Origin: Hirudinaria manillensis
Taxonomy: Eukaryota > Annelida > Clitellata > Hirudinida > Hirudinidae
Length of the DNA stretch: 64,000 bases
Assembly (NCBI GenBank): GCA_034509925.1
Contig: CM067529.1
Coordinates: 11,107,001 to 11,171,000, forward strand
Direction of reading: 5' to 3'
Part shown: piece by piece, positions 46,301 through 59,000 of the stretch
How the letters are laid out: the number at the start of each line of letters is the position of its first letter
How positions within the stretch are numbered: the first letter of the stretch is position 1
The notes under the pieces: model-generated
What the model was told of the DNA's origin: nothing
The model's database searches: none
The model's input: the letters and a program-made list of their open reading frames with translations, nothing else
Translations under genes and position numbers: made by a program

Positions 46301-48120
46301 GATATGCTGGTTATTATAATTTAATTTATCACAATTCAAAGTATGCAAACAAAATTCTTTGACAAGTCGTTTAACTATGTTCAGTTCGAATAACCGGCCA
46401 TAGCTGAATAGTATAGCTGTATAGCTTCATGCAAATATTCCAACTAATTAACTATAGTTCTACAATTGTACAGTAAACAATTAATAAACACTAATAAATA
46501 TTCATTTGTAATTTACTAATAATCCATATCTATGGATGTTTAATAACTTTCACAACTAATAAAACAATTCTTCAATTCAAACACAAGGATAACCGACCTG
46601 GCTTCCTCCAGGGCTTCTCATCGATTTTGATAGAGTTGAGGTCGTACTCGTAGATCTGAACCCCTTTGACGTTCCCCACGGCATCGACATCGACGCCCTT
46701 CGACGGGGCTTTCGAGGAGTTTGTGGCGGGCAGACTGACAGGGGCACCTACTGCGACTGATTAAGGCTCAGCGATTAGGAGATGATTAAGAGGTAACAAT
46801 AAATCAACAAATGACACATCATATACTTGAGTTAACATTAGTGTGTGTGTTTTATAAATTTAAAAAATGTATGAATAAAAAGAAATGTTAATAGAAATAC
46901 TATTATTTTTGCCAGAAAACATATTATTTTGTTTTTAAGACTAAAAGACTAATATTTATTAGTAGGGCCTCGAGCACAAGCTCAAACTATACAATCAAAA
47001 AATATGAGAACAAAAGGAACTCCAAAATCATGAATAAATATTCAAACAATCCTCACCTGCAACTTGTGGTCCTGGGTATTTGCTAGGAAAGAAAAAGAGC
47101 TCAGATCAGCCTTCCATATTTAAGATACAACATGCAAACCAGTGATCATCCAAGGAATATGGACAGCATCACGAGCATGATAAACATAAATAAGGAGGAG
47201 ATACCAACTCGTATATCTCCTTTATATCTCTCAGGGTGACCTGAACGTCATCATCGCCGGAATCGTCGTAATCCGACTTGTTGTTGGTGTCGTCATCGTC
47301 GTCGTTGCCGTGACGATTGTTGGTGACGTCTTCGCCGTCCGTGAAGTCGGCTTCGTTGGCGTCACCTCCTTCGCCGGTCAGTCTGTCGATCCCGTCGGAT
47401 TTCATTCCGTTCATTCCCTTCTCCTCGGGTTCCTGGTCAAATGGCTAACAAGGCTAGTTTGTTGACAATGATGTCTCATAAATGGGACTCAATCAAGAAT
47501 TATAGGAAACATCAGCAATACTTGTACATTTTTGCATTCATAATACAGATTTAACTTTATAAATAATCAGTCAAATGTAATTAAGTAATGGCTTGATATA
47601 TGCACTCCAAAAACATCTTAACATAGTAACGTTGGCAAGTTGTACAAGTTTTTGAATTTATAAGGCAATCGGATCAACATTGATGCAAAACCACACATAT
47701 TTAGCATGTATTTGATGTATTTATTATAGATGAGTTCAGATCTAATTCAGATCAACAGATGAGAACCTAACACATCAACTGTTAAGATTATTTCATTTAC
47801 CAACCTCCATAGCCTCGAGTTTATCCAATTCATCTCTTTCGTTCTGGTTATTATCCGTCGAGTTGCTAACAGAAATAATACACACTTTATGGCTTTATAA
47901 CAAACAACTTTTTCAAGATTTGCGATAATCAGTAACCACAATGGGTATGACATGGAAAAACATTGTCCGAAACAACTCACTCTAAGGTATCTTTTAAGAC
48001 ATCGTTGTCTGAAATACATCATACATTTTATATCTATTTTCTATTATAATTGGAAACTATAAATAAACTAGTCGTACCGTATAGCCATGAATCCTCGTTT
48101 TCGTTATCTATCGACGCCAT
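43340..48120 (-). CDS. FIP1L1: Fip1/FIP1L1 homolog, pre-mRNA 3'-end processing factor
   Basis: Fip1 is the subunit of the cleavage and polyadenylation specificity factor that bridges the poly(A) signal recognition module and poly(A) polymerase in the nucleus. My splice model has 15 coding exons, all GT-AG and phase-consistent: 48078-48120, 47981-48008, 47805-47865, 47209-47432, 47057-47082, 46598-46750, 46088-46203, 45756-45795, 45347-45512, 44852-45003, 44587-44664, 44314-44485, 43991-44128, 43660-43860, 43340-43490. They join to 1749 nt, 582 aa, close to the human length of about 594. Order along the protein: short acidic N-terminus with the DSWLY motif; Asp-rich stretch leading into VQVTLRDIK; the diagnostic Fip1 motif at about 146-208 ([36 protein letters not shown]); IDVIGG; a Pro-rich middle (exons 10-12); an Arg/Ser/Asp-rich C-terminus as in animal FIP1L1, which binds U-rich RNA. 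Exons 2 and 5 are only 28 and 26 nt. Start is the ATG of [14 protein letters not shown]. The gene is complete and transcribed towards the tRNA array. Confidence 0.93.
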
Positions 48121-48169
48121 TTTCAAAATTTACTTTTGCAAATTTGTTGTTGCCTTACAAAAATTAAAC

Positions 48170-48575
48170 AAACCGTCGGGGAGTCGAAGATCAAATAAAT
48201 CTCTTTTATGTAAATTTAAATAATGCGTGCTAAAGAATTCTATATCCTTATAAATAAAAATGTAATATGTTTTTGTATCAAATGAATGTTCTCTGAAAGT
48301 TCTTAACCAATTGCTTTGAAATTTTGACACAACTTAATACTCGATTAGAGGAGTGTTTTTATATAGGTTTCATATAAATGTCTAACTATATCAGGTAAAA
48401 ATAAGCTTTATTCGAAAATCTTGCTACTCATTGGACGTGAAAAAGACGAGCATTTAAATTTTTATGTAAATTATAAGATTAAATAATTTTATGACGTTAT
48501 TATATTACATTTATCTTTGGCTAGTTTCCTCTAGAAACTGTATTAGTGAAATATCAAACAGCATTGTGAAATTGT
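48170..48575. repeat. Dispersed repeat, copy 1 of a direct pair
   Basis: The segment with AACCAATTGCTTTGAAATTT (48305-48324) and ATATAGGTTTCATATAAATG recurs as copy 2 about 360 bp to the right, and the 3' part near 48525-48575 (GTGAAATTGTAAAAA) recurs too. Copy 1 holds about 130 bp more internal sequence. No coding potential. It starts within about 50 bp upstream of the FIP1 start codon, so it may form that gene's 5' flank. Boundaries are approximate. A non-autonomous element is the likely origin (inference). Confidence 0.6.
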
Positions 48576-48604
48576 AAAAATAAACATATAAGAAAATCTG
48601 TGCT

Positions 48605-48828
48605 TTAACATTCCTTTACAAATAAAAATTTAACTGTGTACGTAATCAATGTTATCTGAAAGTTCTTTACCAATTGCCTTGAAATTTTGACATAACATAG
48701 CACTCGATTAGACGAGTGTTTTTATATAGGTTTCATATAAATGTCATTAAACGTTATTAATTCATTTTGGTTTGATTCCTAGAGAAGATGTATCAGTAGA
48801 ACATCAAATTGTGAAATTGTAAAAAAAA
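48605..48828. repeat. Dispersed repeat, copy 2 of a direct pair
   Basis: Diverged direct copy of 48170-48575 with an internal deletion. Similarity runs from CTTTACAAATAAAAATTTAA to GTGAAATTGTAAAAA. It directly precedes a broken ORF and a Helitron helicase relic, so the pair may be flanking parts of the same transposon (inference). Confidence 0.55.
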
Positions 48829-48868
48829 AGTTTGCAAAAGTCGTTTTTTGTCATTTTGAATCGAAATT

Positions 48869-49324
48869 ATGCCAAGACCAAGAAGGCCAATTGTGAAATA
48901 AGAACTGCGGCCTTTTAAAGATATCGAAGAATTGAACACTATTATCAAAACAACAGATACCCTGATGGTTGCCATCAGTGACCAAGGAAAGCAAATAAAT
49001 GTTCTGCGACAAAACTTGAAGGAAGTAAACAAACTTTCCGTCCAAAAGCTGGAAGAAAGTAAAGAAGGAACAAAACAATGGAGTTTGTTTCAAAACAAAG
49101 CTGAAACTCTAATAACTGGTATAGGAAAAGTTCAGGGTTCAACAAAAGTAACATTTATTAACAGGAAATCAAAGATTGAAAACAATGATGATAGTCAAAG
49201 GAAAAAAAGAACATCATCATTGGTCTCGACAACAGTTGCAGGATATGATGGATATTATTTATGCAGAGGAAGATCGACAGCAGATATAAGTAAATTAGCA
49301 GTAAAACAAATGCGAAATAGTTGA
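48869..49324 (+). pseudogene. Broken ORF of unknown family
   Basis: From the ATG at 48869 the frame reads MPRPRRPIVK, a TAA at codon 11, then 141 open codons to a TGA at 49322-49324. The open part is rich in Lys, Gln, Glu and Ser, with a heptad-like stretch (INVLRQNLKEVNKLSVQKL) that may form a coiled coil, and a basic segment. I do not recognise the family. It sits between a transposon-like repeat and a Helitron helicase fragment on the same strand, so it is more likely transposon-derived than a host gene. The short ORF and early stop argue for a dead copy, although translation from an internal ATG (48932) cannot be excluded. Confidence 0.4.
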
Positions 49325-49750
49325 TCTGACTTCAGGACGAATTTCATTGCCTCATAATTTCTGTAATTTCGTGACGACAAAAGACGAATTGATTGAAAAA
49401 GTACTTCCAAATATTCCAACCAATTATAAGAATCATGATTGGCTGAGTGAACAGCTATTCTTGAGGCCAAGAACAAATATGTCTATGAACTGAACAATAT
49501 CAATCAATCCAACATTCAAAGTGAGACAGTCATGTATAAGTCAAATCGACAATGTTGTGGAAGCAGATGAAGCAGTTAAATATACAACAAAATTTTTAAT
49601 TCAATCGTTATGCCAGGTATTCTACTACAGATACTGCAACTGAAAGTCGGCGAGCCATGTTACGAAATTTCAACCAACCAAAACTTTGTAACGGCACGCG
49701 GCGTGCAATAAAACATGTTAAATCAATCCTTCCCTGTGATAAATGAGATT
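49319..49750 (+). pseudogene. Decayed Helitron Pif1-like helicase fragment
   Basis: Conceptual translation across frameshifts gives segments typical of the Pif1-family helicase domain of Helitron Rep/helicase proteins: VDLTSGRISLPHNFCNFVTT, then DELIEKVLPNIPTNYKNHDW and LSE; after a shift, AILEAKNKYVYELNNINQSN; after another, VVEADEAVKYTTKF; and finally MLRNFNQPKLCNGTRRAIKH. At least three frame changes and stop codons lie between them, so it cannot make a functional enzyme. Only the C-terminal part of the helicase is seen; no Rep (HUH) domain and no Helitron terminal hairpin were found nearby. The stretch from 49751 to 49971 holds nothing I recognise. Confidence 0.75.
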
Positions 49751-49971
49751 ATGAGTGATTTCAATTTCAAGAACAATTTATATTAATACTCACATGCACA
49801 TAGAATCTACATTTCTAAGAAATTCAGAAAGATTATTAAACAAACTTGCCGAACTTCTAGTAAATTAGCATGAACAAATCTTGATTTATCAGGTATAAGC
49901 ATTACTTAAGGTTATTAGCAACAACTATTTTCTTAGAAATGAAAGCCATAAACCTGAAAGTCGAAAAGGGT

Positions 49972-50043
49972 TGGAGATGACGGGGTTTGAACCCGTGACC
50001 TCTCACATGCGAAGCGAGCGCTCTACCACTGAGCTACATCCCC
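49972..50043 (-). tRNA. tRNA-Ala(CGC), copy 1
   Basis: A 72-nt cloverleaf starting GGGGATGTAGCTCAGTGG. Anticodon stem CTCGC/GTGAG encloses loop TTCGCAT (anticodon CGC, reading GCG). G3-U70, typical of tRNA-Ala identity, cannot be formed exactly here: the third pair reads G-C by my alignment, so check it. T loop TTCAAAC, discriminator A73. A minus-strand TTTT at 49964-49967 is the terminator. Confidence 0.9.
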
Positions 50044-50285
50044 ACGGAGAGCGGCCCGCCGATGTAATCATATTTAACTTGGACAATTATAAAACTATTT
50101 TTTACCATTACTGATTGGAGTATACTCTGCTATTAATTTCTAACGCAGTTTGGAAAGATTTCCAAGAGATAACAAAATAACTCTTAAAATTTTCTTTGAC
50201 CGATCAAAAGCTAGAGATTAGAGAGGAACCTGAACTGACTTTCGAGAAATAGATTTGACAACCACATTGTAGCAGAAAAAGTAAC

Positions 50286-50357
50286 TGGAGATGACGGGGA
50301 TTGAACCCGTGACCTCTCACATGCGAAGCGAGCGCTCTACCACTGAGCTACATCCCC
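50286..50357 (-). tRNA. tRNA-Ala(CGC), copy 2
   Basis: Same body as copy 1 except for the T loop (TTCAATC). A minus-strand TTTTT at 50276-50280 is the terminator. The 5' flank (50358-50440) resembles that of copy 3. Confidence 0.92.
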
Positions 50358-50459
50358 ACTATAATGGCCATGCATGACCATAAACAACTGGACATAATAT
50401 CCTAACTCATAGAGGCTGATTGTAAGTGCTTTGGCACAAAAACGACCACCAGAAAAACG

Positions 50460-50531
50460 TGGAGATGACGGGGGTTGAACCCGTGGCCTCTCACATGCGA
50501 AGCGAGCGCTCTACCACTGAGCTACATCCCC
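50460..50531 (-). tRNA. tRNA-Ala(CGC), copy 3
   Basis: Third copy, 174 bp from copy 2. It differs by GGCC for GGTCA next to the T stem and by T loop TTCAACC. Terminator TTTTT (minus) at 50453-50457. The shared 5' flank with copy 2 (AACTGGACATAATA) marks a local tandem duplication. Confidence 0.92.
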
Positions 50532-50679
50532 GGTACAATGGTCCCTTATGACCATCAACAACTGGACATAATAATACATAATTCGTACAGCCTGGTCTAA
50601 AGTGTTATGGCAAAATATTTTATAAATATGTGAGTGCTCATTATTTTGTATGACAGAACGCACGATTCATTCAATTGTT

Positions 50680-50775
50680 TATTCTAAATTTATTTTATTT
50701 ATTTATTTATTCAAACTGAAGGGCCCAATAGGACCACTAACACAGTTTTCGATTTCCAATTCGAGCAAGGACAAA
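50680..50775 (-). mobile_element. Possible 3' end of a non-LTR retroelement
   Basis: On the minus strand a segment ending CCTATTGGGCCCTTCAGTTT runs into an (AATA)n tail at 50690-50711, the usual look of a LINE 3' end. No reverse transcriptase coding was recognised upstream, so the family is unknown and this may be only a simple repeat beside unique sequence. Confidence 0.3.
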
Positions 50776-53028
<2,253 letters not shown>

Positions 53029-56000
53029 ATGGCGACCTCGGGTGGCGTAATTGAACGGTAAAGGAGTTAACTTTTAAAAAATATTCTACCGAATTTCGTT
53101 GGATATAAATCAAAGAAAAGAAATCTTTGGAGTAATATATTGGTTGTTTGCGACGATTCCTTGCAACACGTCGATTTCTAAAGATCTTAGTTTAGGGTTG
53201 TTTACAGAGCAATCGATGAAATGAGGTTGACACCAGTTTTTGTTACGTTTCTTGATTATTTTTATTATTATTATTTTATTGAATCTGATAATGCCGTTCG
53301 AGAGCTGAGAATTTTTGTAAATTTTTACATCTTGTGTATTTCGGAATTATTTTTAATGTTGTTTGTCGTGTCGTAATTTTATTCACCTCATATGGCGCTA
53401 TGTTTAACTAATCAAACATAGAATTAAAATTTAATCAGCTTTATCTAGCCAAAGGCAGTCAGCGAAGCGCGTAACGAAATTATTTGTAACGTGGAAAATT
53501 AACGAGAAAACGTGATCTTCGTCAGTCGGATTATAATAAACTACCAATAATTAGCAAACGCCCTCCATAAAGCGAGTCCCATTCAATGCCTTTGTAAAAC
53601 ATAAAATTTTCTGGCAGCTCGAAGCTGACAGCCGTTCTCAAGAAACTTCACGGCAAGTCCTTCAACAGTCTGCCTTTCAACGACAATGCATCCGGAGTTC
53701 ACCTGGACTCCATCTTTCCACCTTCAGACAGCGACATTTCCAGCAACAGAGAACCCACGCCCGAAGCCACTGAGCTGAAGTCCGAGCCGGACGAACAGGA
53801 AGTCACGACGACGGGCGAAGAAATAAATCCCGCAGAAGATGTTTCCGATCCTCCCGAGGAGACCGAGAAAGATTTGGTCGCACCCGACGACCCCATCCCC
53901 TCGGATAAATTTCTGGTTTTGAAAGAATGCCTGGAGAAACTGGATTGCTTCAGCGACTCCATGGTGACTACGCCCACTTCTGCGGACAGGGAAGCGACGG
54001 AGGAAAACGTCGAAGTCAAGAGTGAGGATATGAAGGTGAGTCTTGCGATCAACTTTTGAGTGTGAGATGCCAATTCATTTTCTTGGTGATATGTGTGGCA
54101 GTTTATTATTTTTATTTTGTTTTGTTATTTCCAAAGGTTTTATTGTGATTGTGATTATAACAACAGAGAACCCACAACAACTACAACAATGCTATAAATA
54201 CAAGTGGTGTGATCACAAATGTTCTAAATTCAAAATTTGGCATTTATTTTTTATTGATCAAAATCTAACAAATTTAATGACATGTCACAATATCATTGTG
54301 TGATATTTTGGAAAAGTAAATATTGCCAGCTCATAAAAATTAAACAAAATTACATTTAAAGTTTTGCTCAGATGAATCCAAGTTTATTTTCATTTTGAGG
54401 ATTGATTTATTGCATCGATCAGCATTGTTTCTTGGCATTAATCTGTGAATATGTTTGATAATCTTTCTCTAATTCCTCTTGATCAGATGTAAGAATAATT
54501 CTTAGAAGAATTTCATGTCAGCGGTCACCGCTCTGTGTAGCAACTTTGAGCCATGCATTGGTTCCGACTAGAATCAATTGTTTTGTAGCCAATGTTAAAT
54601 TTATTTTTAATCAAATTTAATTTTTTGCACAGCACTAATTTGAATTGGGTTCACATTAACTTACAAAAAACCTAAGTTATATCATCAATTGTCATTCACT
54701 TGAAGCACCAATCTTTTCTAGAAATTAATTAACGAATTGATTGATTATTAACTTAATTGTTAATAAAATATTAATATTAAAGTTAATGATTAACTCTATT
54801 AATGACTATAACAACAAAGATGGAGTCTTTGACTTGTCTTTCGATTGTGGCACAATTCTCAGAAAATCACAAAGTTTTCCTGAAAGTTGTTTTTTTTCTT
54901 CCTTTTTGCAGATACCCGACGAATTGAATAAGAAATCGAGAAGGTGAATGAGTTGGAATATTTTATTGGATTTATTTATGTATTTTGAAAGTAAATTAAT
55001 TATTAAATGAATAATAAATTAATAATAATAATAATAATAATCCCAAACTATACATCAACTTGGAATATAAGTCATGTATATTACTATTTTTTGGTCTAAT
55101 CATCTTTAATTCTATGGATTTTTTCATGTTCTTTTCTATCATAAATGCTTACATTTAACATGCTGGTGACTTGTTGTCATGTGATTGGACAGTCTCATAA
55201 GCCAAAAATAGTGTCATAATGGGATTGCTCTGCATTGGCAAATGCTGATTTAATGAGCCATTATTATTATTATTATTATAATTGTTATTATTATTATTTT
55301 ATGACATCCATTTGTTCAAAGGGTTTCACAGATTTTAAGTAGGAATATTTTTTTTAATTTATATTAAATTAGAGATTAAAACCTTAAAAAAATTTTATTT
55401 CTATTTCCATGGCCAACCTTTTAAACTTTCCATCAAGATTTCTGTAAATTTATTTTTAATAATACACCATAATTCTTCTTAATTTTTCTTTAATTTGTCT
55501 GATTTGATTGATCGAGTCATTTTTCTAAATGCATTTCCAATGTATCCGTGGTTGTGCAAGTGACTTAACGTCATTTTAAAAATTGATAATAAATGTATTG
55601 TAGTAAATTAGTAAGTTAAAGATATTAATAAAGATATACATATATTACAAAAAAGTGGGTATTAATAACGATATATGTAATACATAATGGATATTATATA
55701 TTAATGGTATATATAATACATAATAGATATAATAATGGTATATATAATAATAATAATAATAATACATAATAGATATATTAATGTTATATATAATACAGAT
55801 ATTAATAATGGTATATATATTACAGATATTAATAATGATATATATAATACAGATATTAATAAAGGTATATATAATACATAATGGATATTAATAACTTAAA
55901 GTTCACATAATGTATCACAGAAAACAGCAAAAAACCCACAGATGTGTGGCCCTTGATGACTCACTCCTTCACTCCCCTTCGTTAGAAAGGCACTCGTTGA

Positions 56001-59000
56001 ACTCTGACGGTTTTCCCCTCAAAGGGGACGATGACCGACCGGATTTTCCAAATGATCTCTCGGAAACGAAACTAGAAATCGAGAGTCCTTTTGATTTGCC
56101 AGAAGGTGTGTGGAAGTCTTAATAAAAGATTTTTTTAAAAAATAGCTTGCGTTAATCGGATAATTATATAATTCCTATTAAATATTATAAAATCTTATTT
56201 ATGGAACTATTTAAAATTATGTTAATCATAATGAATATAAATTGCCTGTGAGACTAACTAAAATTTTATTATTAATAAACCATTAATGAGTAGCATGATT
56301 TTACCTGGATGGAGGAACACAAAAAAAATGGATTATTTCTTTTTTTATTCTTGGAATTGATTAATTTAAGTGATTAATTCATTGAAATCTTATTAATTCA
56401 TCGTTGAAATCTTTTCGTAAAAGGAACCGTCTTCGTTCAACCCGAATCCGTTGACACTTCTCCCAAGGTCGTCTCCTTGGAGACCTCAAGGTCAAAGAAA
56501 ATATTCAAAGGAGGTAATGATGAGTGAATGAATGAATTAATGGATATGTGTATGGATGAATGAATGAATGAATAAATCATGAATGAGTGAGCGAGTGAGT
56601 GGATGAATGGATGTATGAATGAATGGTGATAAATTGTTTCTTGTGCTAATGATGGTCATTCAAGTACATTTCATTTGTCAAATTTTTATCATGATGAAAA
56701 TCAATGATGATGATGATGACAATGATGATGACGATGATGATAATGACGGTGATGATGTTGACGACGATGACGATGGTGACTGTGATGTTTATGCAGATGT
56801 TAAAGATAATAATGATGATGGTTAGAGAAGACAAACAAAAAAGCATGGCTTCAATGATTTCTTTTTATTGATTCACAACAACCTGCTGGAAATGTTCGAA
56901 TCACCTGGTCTGCGGACATGATTTGCAACTTGCTATTTGTCAGTTGGCACCGATGCGTGCTTGCGTGCGGTCTTGCGAGGTGTGAACCCATGACTGGGTT
57001 GCATTTCATCAATTTCTTTCATTCGTTCGTTTGTTCATCTCTCTGTATATCTTGTTTTGTTTGCTTCCACATCTCTCACATCTCAGTCAATGCCCCACAC
57101 ATAAAATTGATATCATATTTTGTTATTGAATTCATGTCTCAAGGTTTCATTGGATTGAGTTACTGAAACATATGGATGCTGTTGTTATAAGTTATCATCT
57201 GCTTTTTCATAGTAACTGCACTTAATTTATGCTATGGAATTAAGCATTTATATAAAACAAAAGCCAACATTAAACTCCATCACCAGGCTTGCGATGATTT
57301 TGATAATGATGCTGATACTTAAAAATAAAAAACACTAGTGAATACTACTGAATGTTTATAAAATATTTTGTAAATTATATGATTATATTAATTAAAAATT
57401 GTTTATATTATTTACAAATTAGTTAATTAATTATAAAGTAACATCACCAACTCCTCCTTTAATGTCTCCCTATCCCCTTGGTCCCACAGGCAGCCTGGAA
57501 ACTGCCATCCTGCACTGCACTGCCTGCAACAAACAGCTGGGCATCGACGGACTTACGGACTACCACAGGCATCCGATGCTCAAAGTACTCGTCTGCAGGG
57601 TTGGTGCTTCTGTCTTTGGAGTGCATTGAATTGTAAATTGTGAATTAATTGTAAATTTTGAATTAATCGTGAATTGTGAATTAATCGTGAATTGTGAATT
57701 AATTGTAAATTGTGAATTAATCCTAAATTGTGAATTAATCGTGAATTGTGAATTAATCGTAAATTGTGAATTAATCATGAATTGTGAATTAATCGTGAAT
57801 TGTGAATTAATCGTAAATTGTGAATTAATCGTAAATTGTGAATTAATCGTGAATTGTGAATTAATCGTAAATTGTGAATTAATCGTGAATTGTGAATTAA
57901 TCGTGAATTGTGAATTAATCGTAAATTGTGAATTAATCATGAATTGTGAATTAATCGTAAATTGTGAATTAATCGTGAATTGTGAATTAATCGTAAATTG
58001 TGAATTAATCATGAATTGTGAATTAATCGTGAATTGTGAATTAATCGTAAATTGTGAATTAATCGTGAATTGTGAATTAATCGTGAATTGTGAATTAATC
58101 ATAAATTGAATTGACACCACAACATCAAAAACTTCATTTACCTGGCACATTCATATTCCTAATCAATATTCATATATTCTTAATCAATATTTATATATTC
58201 CTAATCATTATTCATATATTCCTAATCAATATTCATATATTCCTAATCATTATTCATATATTCCTAATCATTATTCATATATTCCTAATCAATATTCATA
58301 TTCCTATATTCCTAATCATTATCACTCTGACATCCCTAACATTAAATGGTCAATTCAAACAGCAACTATTGATTTGTTGACAGTATGGAATACTTTTGTT
58401 TTGTTCAGTTTGAAAATGATGTATATATGTGTGCACAATATATTGATTAAATATATAAATTATATAGTATATAACACACAGTCTTTAATAATATTTATAA
58501 TATTATGTTTAATATATATATCGGATAATCTTTAATAATATATATGGTAATATAAATAATGACATCTGTAAAATAATCTATCACATGTCATAATAATCTA
58601 TCACGTCTCATATTATATATAGCATGCAATATTATTTAATAATATCCATAATATATGATAAATTATAATATATCCTTCCAGAAATGTTACAACCTGTATA
58701 TCTATGTTACAATAATATATTTAATGCTTATGAGATAATCTTTAATAATATCTATGATAATATAAATAATAATATCCATAAAATAATAATCCATATCATA
58801 TCTTCCCAGAAATGTTACAACTGGTACATCGGTGCCGAGATCGACCAAGACACGGACGGCACGGACGAACAATGTCGTTGGTGTCGTCAGGGCGGGGACC
58901 TGATCTGCTGCGACTTCTGCCACAACTCCTTCTGCAAGAGCTGCATTCGCAGGAATCTCGGACGAAAGGAGCTGAACTCCATCCTCGATGCAGGTTTGTC

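Noticed and set aside
54043-54947. Short frames inside introns 2 and 3 of the ADD gene
   Set aside because: Read-through of intron sequence next to exons; AT-rich and without similarity to known domains.
57560-58380. Open frames of 89-196 codons with NCELIV, INSQFT or FLINIHI peptide repeats
   Set aside because: They arise from intronic minisatellites with unit lengths divisible by three, and lie between two well-supported ADD exons.
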